Below are positions 25,201-32,087 of a DNA stretch of 55,600 nucleotides, piece by piece; the stretch's first letter is position 1; each line of letters begins with the position of its first letter. The DNA is from CAYLHX01 sp964383675 (GTDB taxonomy: Bacteria > Patescibacteriota > Gracilibacteria > UBA1369 > LOWO2-01-FULL-3): positions 1 through 55,600 of the forward strand of contig CAYLHX010000006.1 in the NCBI GenBank assembly GCA_964383675.1, given 5' to 3'. A program made the translations under genes and the position numbers. The notes under the pieces were generated by a model that searched no databases, was not told the origin of the DNA, and saw nothing but the letters and a program-made list of their open reading frames with translations.

Positions 25201-25479
25201 TTCAAGATTATTGAACTGAAGATTTTGGCTAAAAAAGCCGCGCTACTTAATATAAAGGCTGAAACCGTGCCGATGAGTAAAGATAAGGAGATTGTTTTAC
25301 ATATGTCTAAGAAGATTAAACCGGCAAATATTATAAATATGCTTGAAACGAATTCAAAATGGATTATAACCGGAGAAAGGCTTAGAATAAGCCTAAAAGA
25401 TTTGGGTATGCGCTGGTTTGATGAGTTGATGAAATGTGTAAAATCTTTGAGCGATTGTGCAAAACACGGTGTAAGGTAG
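22219..25479 (+). CDS. mfd: transcription-repair coupling factor Mfd
   Basis: Mfd removes RNA polymerase stalled at lesions and recruits UvrA. The 1086 residues contain a divergent N-terminal UvrB-like region (about 1-400), the CarD-like RNA polymerase interaction domain starting at SGDFVVHSDHGIAKFMGLDR (about 412-431), then an SF2 translocase: GDVGFGKTE (564-572), DEEQRFG (665-671), LTATPIPRTL, IIENGIDLANANTLI and QLRGRVGRG, and a C-terminal TRCF domain. It is about 60 residues shorter than E. coli Mfd, mainly in the N-terminal part. The start is ATG 22219, 9 nt after dnaN; the two are probably one transcript. Confidence 0.97.
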   Translation: MRNIISYFSKEDLSGATSLFCSSQNISYSGAGNSSSKAMLLAAICRNEKVNSGNVLWVVDDENEQHVIKKAMEMWSDRPVFVYRKKKEEERLSYPTSSEFERVKRVELLEFVSRISVYKDAVFVLNFESILQNFPDQYLVKKGAITLKEGDELDSVELIEKLVESGYEVADDPEKLIKGEYLRIGDSILIYPVNSESLIRVENDFNSIDKIRTVSGKDDSFKEGPLGRAEIYPIEVDEEDADIISLFGPNDVIIDDEVDVTDEYYEVWNEFMEKASGKCKTIAFASFNDDVSNHRHLHFLSVLKYRSGYDFANDLRDKIAAGWKVLFFTKHSEEARGLLRDQSIPFVVGIGEKEFSSSSIFLIETEKEDTFPLSFQTPQQKILLINDIDVSLIREQKKKATSRNVFDDFITGLKSGDFVVHSDHGIAKFMGLDRKTVDEITKEYLKLGYAENDKLFVPIDQADKVNKYIGSEELMPKLTRLGSAEWNTVTSKVKKETQKIAKELLKLYAERRAANGYKFPQDETVQRRFEETFPYEETPGQLKAINDVKNDMESPVPMDRLVCGDVGFGKTEVAMRAAFKAVQGKKQVAIISPITILADQHYKSFKKRMEEFNVRIEMLSRFRTAKEQKAILAQLEKGELDIVIGTHRLLQPDVKFKNLGLVVIDEEQRFGVKQKEKLKELRKEVDILTLTATPIPRTLNICLNKLRDITTITTPPFGRLPIITEVRKYSPSLVREAIMKELERGGQVYFLHNRVQTIDSFADKLRSLVPEAKFGVAHGKLGSGDLEDRIMTFTEGGFDVLVSSTIIENGIDLANANTLIVNNAEKFGLAQLYQLRGRVGRGKEQAYAYFLYQGQRLKLDAKKRLRAIVEASELGSGFQIAMKDLEIRGAGDILGANQHGVINVVGVSHFMRMLNKAVEDLKAGRVMEGEEEIEDVSVELPIPAYIPDTYIPDSKEKISAYQKLSSCDTMEYLEEVREELIEEAGKMPMEVSNLFKIIELKILAKKAALLNIKAETVPMSKDKEIVLHMSKKIKPANIINMLETNSKWIITGERLRISLKDLGMRWFDELMKCVKSLSDCAKHGVR

Positions 25480-25527
25480 GTGGCAAATTTTCGCTTTTGA
25501 ACATAGGGTGGTTAACAAGTTGGCAGG

Positions 25528-25556
25528 TTGCTTGATTTTCGAAAAAGTTTTATAAT
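25528..25556 (+). promoter_or_regulatory. promoter of the tmRNA gene
   Basis: TTGCTT (25528-25533), 17-nt spacer, TATAAT (25551-25556). It would give about a 30-nt 5' leader before the mature tmRNA end at 25593. Confidence 0.65.
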
Positions 25557-25564
25557 GTGGGTCC

Positions 25565-25579
25565 GCCCAATTTGGCGAG
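25565..25579 (+). repeat. 15-bp direct repeat, copy 1 (tmRNA leader)
   Basis: GCCCAATTTGGCGAG, identical to 25792-25806. This copy lies in the 5' leader, 14 nt before the mature tmRNA. The sequence contains the short inverted repeat GCC...GGC. Confidence 0.85.
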
Positions 25580-25715
25580 ATCTTTCACAAGTGGGGATGT
25601 ATTGGTATTCGACAGGATGACCAAGAATCGGTTAAGTTGCAATCAGGGGATAGCACTGTCTCCCCTTATATCCGTCCAGTGCAAATTAATTGCTGACAAC
25701 CTAGTTAGCCGCTTC

Positions 25716-25787
25716 GCAAAAGCACAAAATACTGGTTCTGAGGCAGGAACTCCTGCTTTCGCACCAGCTTTGGCATTTGCAGCGTAG
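25716..25787 (+). other. tmRNA proteolysis tag frame
   Basis: From the likely resume codon GCA (25716) the frame encodes 23 residues beginning AKAQNTGSEA and ending PALAFAA, then TAG. The end resembles the LALAA/YALAA degrons recognised by ClpXP-type proteases but has phenylalanine in the penultimate block. The exact resume codon is inferred; the sequence before it is GCCGCTTC. Confidence 0.8.
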
Positions 25788-25791
25788 TCTT

Positions 25792-25806
25792 GCCCAATTT
25801 GGCGAG
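25792..25806 (+). repeat. 15-bp direct repeat, copy 2 (just after the tag stop)
   Basis: Exact second copy of GCCCAATTTGGCGAG, starting 4 nt after the tag stop codon, inside the mature tmRNA. Confidence 0.85.
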
Positions 25807-26034
25807 CCGTCTCTGATGCCGATATCTGCTAAGTTTTAGAGGCGTCATTTTGCAGGTTAAGGTTTTTGGTAAGTCTCGGCCAAAAGCTCGAAAATTTAGA
25901 GAATAGGTGCGGAGGTGTTTTGTTTGTTTTATAGCCTTCATGCCGAAAATTTAAAAACAAACTATGATTGTAGAAGCTTCCTGTTCTCATCTCTGGACCC
26001 GGGTTCGACTCCCGGCATCTCCACCAGAAAAAAC

Positions 26035-26061
26035 CGGAAACCTTATCGAAAGAGGTTTCCG
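26035..26061 (+). terminator. hairpin after tmRNA, possible terminator
   Basis: CGGAAACCT (26035-26043) pairs exactly with AGGTTTCCG (26053-26061), loop of 9 nt. There is no T-run after it, so it may be a 3'-processing or stability hairpin rather than a classical terminator. The rest of the gap to 26230 holds only a weak promoter. Confidence 0.5.
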
Positions 26062-26173
26062 CGCTTCCAAAAGAAAACGTTAATTTGTAGGCTAATTTTA
26101 TGATGGTCGTATGTAATGCCGCGTAGCGACTACCATAGAGTTGTGTCAGAAGGCGCAGCTTCAAACTTCACCA

Positions 26174-26202
26174 TTGACATTTTAAATACTTTGTCCCAAA
26201 AT
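26174..26202 (+). promoter_or_regulatory. possible promoter of the 104-residue gene
   Basis: TTGACA (26174-26179), 17-nt spacer, CAAAAT (26197-26202). The -35 is perfect, the -10 matches 4 of 6. Confidence 0.5.
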
Positions 26203-26230
26203 GCGCGCTTAAGCAATTAATAAGTATTTT

Positions 26231-26545
26231 ATGGGTGATTCAACCAGATTAACTTTTGAGCGAGTGGAGGGGGAAGAGGATGATAGACCGGTGGGATTAG
26301 AAGCAAGATTTATGTCCGGAGCGAGAGAGGTGGTTATGGGATTTGTAGGTGAGGTTCAAAGAAGGATTGAAGCCATGGAAAGAGGAGAGTTCGCCGTGCC
26401 TGTGGAAACGCCCAAACAACACACACTTATGTTTGGCCGATGGTTTATTGATGCGCGCAATGCTGTTCAGGCTGGCGATGTTGAAAAGGCCAGGTCAGCT
26501 GTTGCCATCTTGACCAAGGCGGCGTCTAAGCTTCCTCAGGAGTAA
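26231..26545 (+). CDS. small hypothetical protein, 104 residues
   Basis: I do not recognise this protein. It is soluble, with an acidic N-terminus (ERVEGEEDDR), a central helix (FVGEVQRRIEAMERGEF) and a C-terminal helix-turn-helix-like pair (FIDARNAVQAGDVEKARSAVAILTKAASKLP) that looks like a single helical-hairpin repeat. It stands alone behind a plausible promoter, and its end overlaps the convergent ugd by 10 nt. Confidence 0.65.
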   Translation: MGDSTRLTFERVEGEEDDRPVGLEARFMSGAREVVMGFVGEVQRRIEAMERGEFAVPVETPKQHTLMFGRWFIDARNAVQAGDVEKARSAVAILTKAASKLPQE

Positions 26546-27903
26546 AGTAGGTCGCTTTTTTGATGCTCGGGGATTTTCGGGAGTTTTTCGCCGACTGGTA
26601 AGTATTTGAAGCCTATTTTTTCGACGATTTCTCTTTCAAAAATGTTGCGGCCGTCTACCAAAAGGTTGCCTTGCATTAACGAAAAGACTTTTGCGAGATC
26701 GAGCTCTTTAAACTCCGGCCACTCGGTTACGATTACAAGGGCGTGGCTGTTTTTGGCCGTGGAGTATGGGTCGGTGCCGTATGTAATATTGAAGGACTCA
26801 ATAATTTTTTGGGCACTTTCTGTGGCGGCGGGATCGTAAGCCTGAATGTTGGCACCATCGGCTTGCAGTTTTTTGATGAGGTTTAGCGATGGAGCTTCGC
26901 GCATGTCGTCGGTGTTGGGCTTGAAGGCCAGGCCAAGGATGGAAATCGTTTTTCCTTCCAAGGGGCCGAGATAGAGTCGTAATTTGTGATAAAGACTTTC
27001 TTTTTGTTGTTCGTTCACCGCTTCGGTGGCCTTGAGAATTTCGAAATCATATCCGAACTCCTTGCCGGTTTCGATCAGGGCTTTAACGTCTTTTGGGAAG
27101 CAGCTTCCGCCGTAGCCAGCACCGGCTTGCAGGAAGCTTAAACCGATTCTTTTATCCAGGCCCATACCTTGTGCCACTTCGCGGATGTTGCCGCCGGCAC
27201 GTTCGCAAAAGTTAGCGATTTCGTTGATGAAGCTGATACGGGTGGCTAACATGGCATTTGAAGCGTATTTGATGATTTCGGCCGTTTTGAGATCGGTGAA
27301 GAGGATCGGTGTTTTTTTGTCCAGGAAGGGGACATAAAGAGCTTCGAGGATTTTTTTTGCCTTAGAATCGGGCGTCTCCAGACCGATTATTATGCGTTCG
27401 GGCTTTAAGGTGTCCTCAATGGCGCTTCCCTCTTTTAAGAACTCCGGATTGGAAACGGCCTCGAAATCGAGGGCGATCTTTCTGGCCGAAAGTTCTTTTT
27501 GAATGATTTGTTTACAAAGATCGCCCGTACCAATAGGCACAGTCGATTTATTAACAAAGACCTTGAAGTTGTTAAGATATTTTCCAAATTCTCTTGCAAC
27601 GGCTTTTACATTGGTGAGATCGGCCTTGCTGTCCTTGTCGGGCGGAGTCCCTACTGCCGAAAAAACTATTTCGGCAAATTCAATGGCCTCTTTGGTGTTG
27701 GTGGAAAAGCTCAGGCGTCCGGAGCTTTGATTTTTAATTACCAGTTCTTCAAGCCCGGGTTCGTAAATGGGGATTTTACCTTTTTGCAGATCCTGGATTT
27801 TTTTTTCATCGATGTCTACGCAGACAACCTCATTTCCCAGTTCGGCAAAGCAAGTTCCAGTGGTTAATCCAACATATCCTGTTCCAATTACGGCAATCTT
27901 CAT
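26536..27903 (-). CDS. ugd: UDP-glucose/UDP-sugar 6-dehydrogenase
   Basis: This enzyme oxidises UDP-glucose (or a related UDP-sugar) to the uronic acid with two NAD, supplying surface polysaccharide synthesis. The 455 residues show the NAD loop VIGTGYVGLTTGTCFAELG, STVPIGTGD, NPEFLKEGSAIED, the central domain with GAGYGGSCFPKD carrying the catalytic cysteine near residue 267, and ILGLAFKPNTDDMREAP in the UDP-binding domain. Family members differ in substrate (glucose, N-acetylglucosamine, mannose), which I cannot settle here. No polysaccharide cluster surrounds it. A TTGTAC-16-TATCAT promoter is plausible. Confidence 0.94.
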   Translation of the reverse strand: MKIAVIGTGYVGLTTGTCFAELGNEVVCVDIDEKKIQDLQKGKIPIYEPGLEELVIKNQSSGRLSFSTNTKEAIEFAEIVFSAVGTPPDKDSKADLTNVKAVAREFGKYLNNFKVFVNKSTVPIGTGDLCKQIIQKELSARKIALDFEAVSNPEFLKEGSAIEDTLKPERIIIGLETPDSKAKKILEALYVPFLDKKTPILFTDLKTAEIIKYASNAMLATRISFINEIANFCERAGGNIREVAQGMGLDKRIGLSFLQAGAGYGGSCFPKDVKALIETGKEFGYDFEILKATEAVNEQQKESLYHKLRLYLGPLEGKTISILGLAFKPNTDDMREAPSLNLIKKLQADGANIQAYDPAATESAQKIIESFNITYGTDPYSTAKNSHALVIVTEWPEFKELDLAKVFSLMQGNLLVDGRNIFEREIVEKIGFKYLPVGEKLPKIPEHQKSDLLYS

Positions 27904-27911
27904 TTTTTGCT

Positions 27912-27939
27912 ATGATATTGATTGGGTTCAAATGTACAA
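27912..27939 (-). promoter_or_regulatory. possible promoter of ugd
   Basis: Minus strand: TTGTAC (27939-27934), 16-nt spacer, TATCAT (27917-27912). A plus-strand TACAAT (27935-27940) for the divergent gene overlaps its -35. Confidence 0.45.
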
Positions 27940-27953
27940 TAAAAAATTGACTT

Positions 27954-29096
27954 ATGAAAAGGCTTTTTTTGCTTTTGGGGGCAGTTACGGTGGTGGTTGG
28001 GGGTCTTGTGGGACACTATATTAGCGAGGCTTTAAAATCTTCTTTTGAAGCCTCGGCATTACCTGAGGAGTTTATGTTGGAGGATTTTAAACTCAATGTC
28101 GATCAAAAAGACCGCAATATTTTGATTATAATTGGTGAAGGTGGGCCTTCCGGAAGTATGTTTGTTAAGGCGGCCGAGACCTACCAAAGGGAAAATGGTG
28201 GCGATATCTACGAAGTGCATAACGGTGATGAGTTTGTGGCGGCAATGCGGGATTTTTATGATAAAAAGGGGCAAATAGACCATCTGGAGTTTTTCGGACA
28301 TGGTAATAACGTGGGGCTTTATGTGAACCAGGAGCCTAATGTGAATGGGGCGTTGTATGCAAACGATGTCGACCAAAATCGCGATTATGTTGCTGCCTCG
28401 ATTTATGAGTTGGAGCCGGAGGTGTTTAATGAGCGCGGTTGGATAAAGTTTAACGGTTGTAATGTGGCTGAGGGCTTTCCGGAGGAAGATACTTTGGCAC
28501 AACGAGTGGCCAACTATTTTGATATTGATGTGGTTGCGCCCAAGGGGCCGACGGAGTTTTCGAGAACTCCGGGAGTGGTGGACCCAATTCCCAACTCAAA
28601 TTTTTTAGACCCCAATTTTGACGGTGAAGTTTATATGGTGCCAACTTACGGTGATGGCGGTTTTGTGGTGGTTAACCCCCAAGAACTTAGTGAAAGCGGC
28701 TTTAAAGATGTGCGAGTTGGCAGTAGTTATGAGCCGGGTATTAGTGGTCTTAAGGAGCTGGGATTGGAGTTTGAAGGAGATTATTTTTGGCCTTACAAAA
28801 ATATTACCTATGCCGAGGCGGTAGATTTTTGTGAACTTTTTGCGCAGGAATTTGGGGAGAAGGAGTGTGTCGTCGAGGGCTACGGACCGGAAGAAAAAAT
28901 TCGTAATTTGCACGCCCTTAAGATGCTGGTTGACGCTTATGGTGCCGAGTTAAAATACACCGATCCTTGGTACGATTCTTATGTATGGTGGGCCAGTCAA
29001 AGAGAGCTTTTAACCAAAGACTTTGTTAACAAGAAGTGGTACACTAGAAGCGAAATGGCCGAATTGGTCTGGAATTTTATTGTTGAAATTCGTTGA
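27954..29096 (+). CDS. exported protein with caspase-fold-like His/Cys pair and SLH-like C-terminus
   Basis: A 380-residue exported protein not clearly in a family I know. Residues 1-24 form a signal peptide or anchor. The central part has alternating strands and helices with LEFFGHGNNVG (His116) and IKFNGCNVAEG (Cys169) at the ends of successive strands; this HG...GC spacing is the pattern of caspase-fold peptidases (clan CD, CHAT/C80/gingipain-like). The C-terminus (about 275-378) has ITYAEAVDFCELFAQEF and WYDSYVWWASQRELLT...WYTRSEMAELVW, resembling S-layer homology modules. It may be a surface-attached peptidase or a relative without activity. The start is close to a TACAAT box, with a leader of only a few nt. 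Confidence 0.75.
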   Translation: MKRLFLLLGAVTVVVGGLVGHYISEALKSSFEASALPEEFMLEDFKLNVDQKDRNILIIIGEGGPSGSMFVKAAETYQRENGGDIYEVHNGDEFVAAMRDFYDKKGQIDHLEFFGHGNNVGLYVNQEPNVNGALYANDVDQNRDYVAASIYELEPEVFNERGWIKFNGCNVAEGFPEEDTLAQRVANYFDIDVVAPKGPTEFSRTPGVVDPIPNSNFLDPNFDGEVYMVPTYGDGGFVVVNPQELSESGFKDVRVGSSYEPGISGLKELGLEFEGDYFWPYKNITYAEAVDFCELFAQEFGEKECVVEGYGPEEKIRNLHALKMLVDAYGAELKYTDPWYDSYVWWASQRELLTKDFVNKKWYTRSEMAELVWNFIVEIR

Positions 29097-29120
29097 CAAC
29101 CGCTGACTCTTTGGTAAGAT
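29093..29120 (+). promoter_or_regulatory. promoter of the TrmB-family gene
   Basis: TTGACA (29093-29098), 16-nt spacer, TAAGAT (29115-29120); leader about 25 nt. The -35 begins inside the last codons of the preceding gene. Confidence 0.65.
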
Positions 29121-29151
29121 TGTGTCCAATAATTTTCATTAAATTAATTAT

Positions 29152-29949
29152 ATGTTAGACAGGCTCATCGAGTTCGGTTTGTCCGAAAAGGAGGCAAAAG
29201 TTTATCTGGCTTTAATTGAGCTCGGGCCGAGTTCCGTTACTCAAATTGCCAAAAAGGCCGCTGTTAAACGAACAAACACTTATCATCTGCTTGAAGCATT
29301 GATGAGTTATGGCTTGGTCCACCCCGATAACAGTAAAAATAAGAAAGCGGTTTTTATAGCGGAGAGGCCGGAAGAGTTTTTGTTTTTGATGAAGGAAAAA
29401 ATGAATGACGCGCAAAAAAAATATGAGGAGGCCAAGGATTTGATTGCGGAACTGAGAGCCATTTATGCGCCCAGCAAAGAAAAAAAAGTGCGAGTCAAAT
29501 ATTTTTCAGGGAATGCCGGCTTGGAGGAGATTTATGATGATACTTTGACTTCCGGTGGCGATGAAGTGCTTTCGTTTACCTCTTATGACTATCAAAAAAT
29601 TGTTATGCCGGGTTATTTTCCGGAATATTTTGAGAGAAGAAAAGAGGCGGGAATTCATTGTACCTGTATGACTGCCGGCACAAAGGAGGGTAAGTTTTTG
29701 AAAGATAAGGACAAGGAACACTTAAGAACTACTCTGGTTTTGCCTGAAGAGTTTAAGGTTTGTCCGGAGATTAACATTTATGCCGACAAAACCGCGATTG
29801 TCTCTCTGAAGGAAAAATTTGGCATTATTATCGAGAGTAAGGATGTTGCGGATATGTTTAGAAAATTTTACTCGCTAGCACGGGAGCGCGCAGAAGAATA
29901 TGATAAAAAGCTGTCTGACGAGGCAAAGAGTAAGCCAGGAAAAAAATAA
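29152..29949 (+). CDS. TrmB-family transcriptional regulator
   Basis: A 265-residue regulator. The N-terminal winged helix is LIEFGLSEKEAKVYLALIELGPSSVTQIAKKAAVKRTNTYHLLEALMSYGLV, the typical TrmB DNA-binding domain. A coiled linker (about 80-105) follows, then a C-terminal TrmB-like sensor domain (VRVKYFSGNAGLEEIYDDTL... FGIIIESKDVADMFRKFYSLARER). TrmB proteins regulate sugar transport in archaea and are common in Patescibacteria, where targets are mostly unknown. No sugar transporter is adjacent. It is preceded by a good promoter and ends 24 nt before the convergent membrane-protein gene. Confidence 0.9.
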   Translation: MLDRLIEFGLSEKEAKVYLALIELGPSSVTQIAKKAAVKRTNTYHLLEALMSYGLVHPDNSKNKKAVFIAERPEEFLFLMKEKMNDAQKKYEEAKDLIAELRAIYAPSKEKKVRVKYFSGNAGLEEIYDDTLTSGGDEVLSFTSYDYQKIVMPGYFPEYFERRKEAGIHCTCMTAGTKEGKFLKDKDKEHLRTTLVLPEEFKVCPEINIYADKTAIVSLKEKFGIIIESKDVADMFRKFYSLARERAEEYDKKLSDEAKSKPGKK

Positions 29950-29972
29950 CTTTGTTATCGACCTTCTTAAGT

Positions 29973-31910
29973 TTATTTAGCTTCTGCTTCAAACGGTGCT
30001 TCGATTATGGATTCTAATTCGGCCGGATTGCTGACATCTATTTTTGCAATTTCTCCAGATGCTGTGGTTACAACCAATGTTAGTTGATCATCAATCATTT
30101 TTGTCTCGGCGGTAGCACCTTCGGGAAGTGCACCAATAGTTTTTGCGGTATCCAAAACCACTCTACCACTGGCCATTGATTTCTTGGTGTGGATGGTTAC
30201 TTGGATGGTTTTTGTTGGTGCCGGTGCTTCAACTTTTTGGGTGATTGGAGAATCGACAATGGCAATTTGTTCAGGTGAGGTTGTTACCGGCGGTGGAGTC
30301 GGAGATGTGACCGGTGCTTCCGGTGCTTTCTCTAAATTGGTTCTTCGCGCGATAGGCTCTTCTTTTTCTGCTGGTCGAGTTGCTATAACAGGCGTTAATT
30401 CGATTGGGTCTTTGGGTAGTATACGGTCTTTCAATAAGTAACCCGCAGCTCCGCCCAGCGCCAACAGAAGAGCAACAATTACAGAGGGTCTTATCCTTAG
30501 AAAACTTGGTCTAAAGATTCTTGGGTCTATAATTTCGGTTCGGTCTTCGTTGTTATTAGCGAGGTCAATTTCATGAGAAGTTTTGGGCCCTATTAGCGAT
30601 CCTATCTCCGGTCCGTCGGTTAAACTATTGTATAATTTTATGACAGCTTCGCCTTCCAGCCTGCTTATTCTGCCACCTTCAACTATCCAGTCGATCCAGC
30701 TCTGAATGTTTGAAGCAGGGGTGTTTGCCATGACAAGCTCTTTTATTAAAGTAACCAATAGTCTGGAAGTTTCTGCCGGTGGTATTGTTCCACTGGCGGC
30801 TTCCCTAAACAGCCCTTCGAGCAAGTTGGTTTGGTCTGGTTCGTCAGCGCTTCTGCTGGTGTCTATGGCGGTACGTTGACCCGCTATACCGGCAAGCGTA
30901 TAGTCGAAGTCTCCAAATTGATGTTTTTGGGTTGCCGCGAAAATTGCTTTTGAAGTTTCTCCCTTCGGTTCCTCTCTTAATGCAGGGGTCTTCATTAAAA
31001 CTCGAGCAATAATATCGGCAGCCAAGGAATTTTTAATTGGAAAAGCATTTCTGTCGGCGGGAATTTCCTCGATCGCACGATTTAGAAGTTTTGCCAGAGT
31101 TGATAATTTAAACCCAACTTCTGCCATTTTTTCAATACATCGATCAAGTAACCTTTCGGCATCTTCTATCGAGAGCCTGTCTAGAGCAGCTTCCCAGAAA
31201 ATCCCTTCGATTACCGATCTGCGTACGGCCTTTTCCTCGGCGCGCGGTGAAGTGATCATGTATTGATTTTCCTCAAAGAGCCCTTCTGTTATACCAAGAA
31301 GTAGGCGGTCTTTGGGGGTAATTTTGGCAAACTCTATTATTTGCGTATCTCTCCGTGGATCTTCCGTGTCCATAACTCCGCTGACAATATGTATCGGTTC
31401 TCTGGGGGACGGGGCGGTAGGGGGATTTTCAAGCAGTTCAGGGTCTACCAATATCGTGGGAAATCCTCCACGCGGCTCGTTGCTTGTGGATGAGGGGCTT
31501 TGGTAGGCATATCTACGCCCTTCGGCAACCGTTTTTAAGGTGTGTAAGAATTTTTTCAATTCTGCTTCCCCCGGAAATTCGTTTAAGCTTAGCTTAACCA
31601 ATTCTGCAATTTCCGGATAACTTTTTCCGCCGGTGTTCAAATCTGTTAATACTTGACGAGCAAAGGTGTATTGATCCGCCTCGTTTAGTGCCGAGAACCA
31701 AAAGACGGCTTCAAAAATCGGGAGGATTTGAGGAGTGTGATCTTGTTCATCGGGGTGATTGAATACCAGGTAAGGTACTCCATTGTCTTCGAGAACATTG
31801 ATGTCTTCCGGCAAAGCGGCTCCTGCTCTTTGAAAAAGTTCGGTTAAGGATCGTAGAGATTGTTCTTCAATGAGCGTTGACGGATTGTTTCGGGGTCCTC
31901 TGGTTGTCAT
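29973..31910 (-). CDS. hypothetical single-pass membrane protein, 645 residues
   Basis: I do not recognise this family. Residues 1 to about 470 are soluble and helical and would be cytoplasmic. A single membrane helix lies at about 473-492 (SVIVALLLALGGAAGYLL). A Pro/Thr-rich linker (APVTSPTPPPVTTSPE) and a small C-terminal domain (IQVTIHTKKSMASGRVVLD... LTLVVTTASGEIAKIDVS) would lie outside. The cytoplasmic part repeats similar blocks (LLEGLFREAASGTIPPAETSRLLVTLIKEL; VIEGIFWEAALDRLSIEDAERLLDRCIEKM; IFEAVFWFSALNEADQYTFARQVLTDL), so it probably consists of three related helical units. It is transcribed divergently from the sigma-like membrane protein, with facing promoters, and may be its partner. 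Confidence 0.8.
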   Translation of the reverse strand: MTTRGPRNNPSTLIEEQSLRSLTELFQRAGAALPEDINVLEDNGVPYLVFNHPDEQDHTPQILPIFEAVFWFSALNEADQYTFARQVLTDLNTGGKSYPEIAELVKLSLNEFPGEAELKKFLHTLKTVAEGRRYAYQSPSSTSNEPRGGFPTILVDPELLENPPTAPSPREPIHIVSGVMDTEDPRRDTQIIEFAKITPKDRLLLGITEGLFEENQYMITSPRAEEKAVRRSVIEGIFWEAALDRLSIEDAERLLDRCIEKMAEVGFKLSTLAKLLNRAIEEIPADRNAFPIKNSLAADIIARVLMKTPALREEPKGETSKAIFAATQKHQFGDFDYTLAGIAGQRTAIDTSRSADEPDQTNLLEGLFREAASGTIPPAETSRLLVTLIKELVMANTPASNIQSWIDWIVEGGRISRLEGEAVIKLYNSLTDGPEIGSLIGPKTSHEIDLANNNEDRTEIIDPRIFRPSFLRIRPSVIVALLLALGGAAGYLLKDRILPKDPIELTPVIATRPAEKEEPIARRTNLEKAPEAPVTSPTPPPVTTSPEQIAIVDSPITQKVEAPAPTKTIQVTIHTKKSMASGRVVLDTAKTIGALPEGATAETKMIDDQLTLVVTTASGEIAKIDVSNPAELESIIEAPFEAEAK

Positions 31911-31936
31911 ATTGAGATATTAATTGTTAGCCGCAC

Positions 31937-31964
31937 ATAATACATTATTTACCGATTTTGTCAA
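31937..31964 (-). promoter_or_regulatory. promoter of the 645-residue membrane protein gene
   Basis: Minus strand: TTGACA (31964-31959), 16-nt spacer, TATTAT (31942-31937); leader about 20 nt. Confidence 0.65.
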
Positions 31965-32027
31965 TAGCGAATTGCGACTAGTCGTTTGATAAACTTTGCA
32001 CCAGCTATATATAGCAAAATTGCGCTG

Positions 32028-32058
32028 TTGACAAAACTTTTTTTGCATGGCATATATA
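32028..32058 (+). promoter_or_regulatory. promoter of the sigma-like membrane protein gene
   Basis: TTGACA (32028-32033) followed by CATATATAGA; the -10 is either CATATA (spacer 17) or TATATA (spacer 19). Leader about 22-25 nt. Confidence 0.55.
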
Positions 32059-32087
32059 GAACCTTTACTTTAAATACGTCGCATAAG

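Larger units (their letters stand above)
25593..26026 (+). ncRNA. ssrA: transfer-messenger RNA (tmRNA, one-piece)
   Basis: tmRNA rescues ribosomes stalled on broken mRNAs, with SmpB. The 5' end GGGGATG (25593-25599) pairs with CATCTCC (26016-26022), forming the alanine-tRNA-like acceptor stem, and is followed by ACCA. The 5' side has the conserved D-loop-like ATTCGACAGG; the 3' side has the T-arm GGTTCGACTCC inside CCGGG/CCCGG. The tag frame lies between. The total is about 434 nt, longer than the common 350-400. Ends are inferred from base pairing; the encoded CCA means no CCA addition is needed. Confidence 0.93.

Noticed and set aside
25557..25787. A 76-residue protein-coding gene
   Set aside because: The frame is the tmRNA tag reading frame extended backwards through the tRNA-like 5' part; both tmRNA ends are clear.
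26062..26230. A tRNA gene suggested by a TTCACCA string and a hairpin at 26100-26136
   Set aside because: No T-arm, D-arm or seven-base acceptor pairing can be assembled around it.
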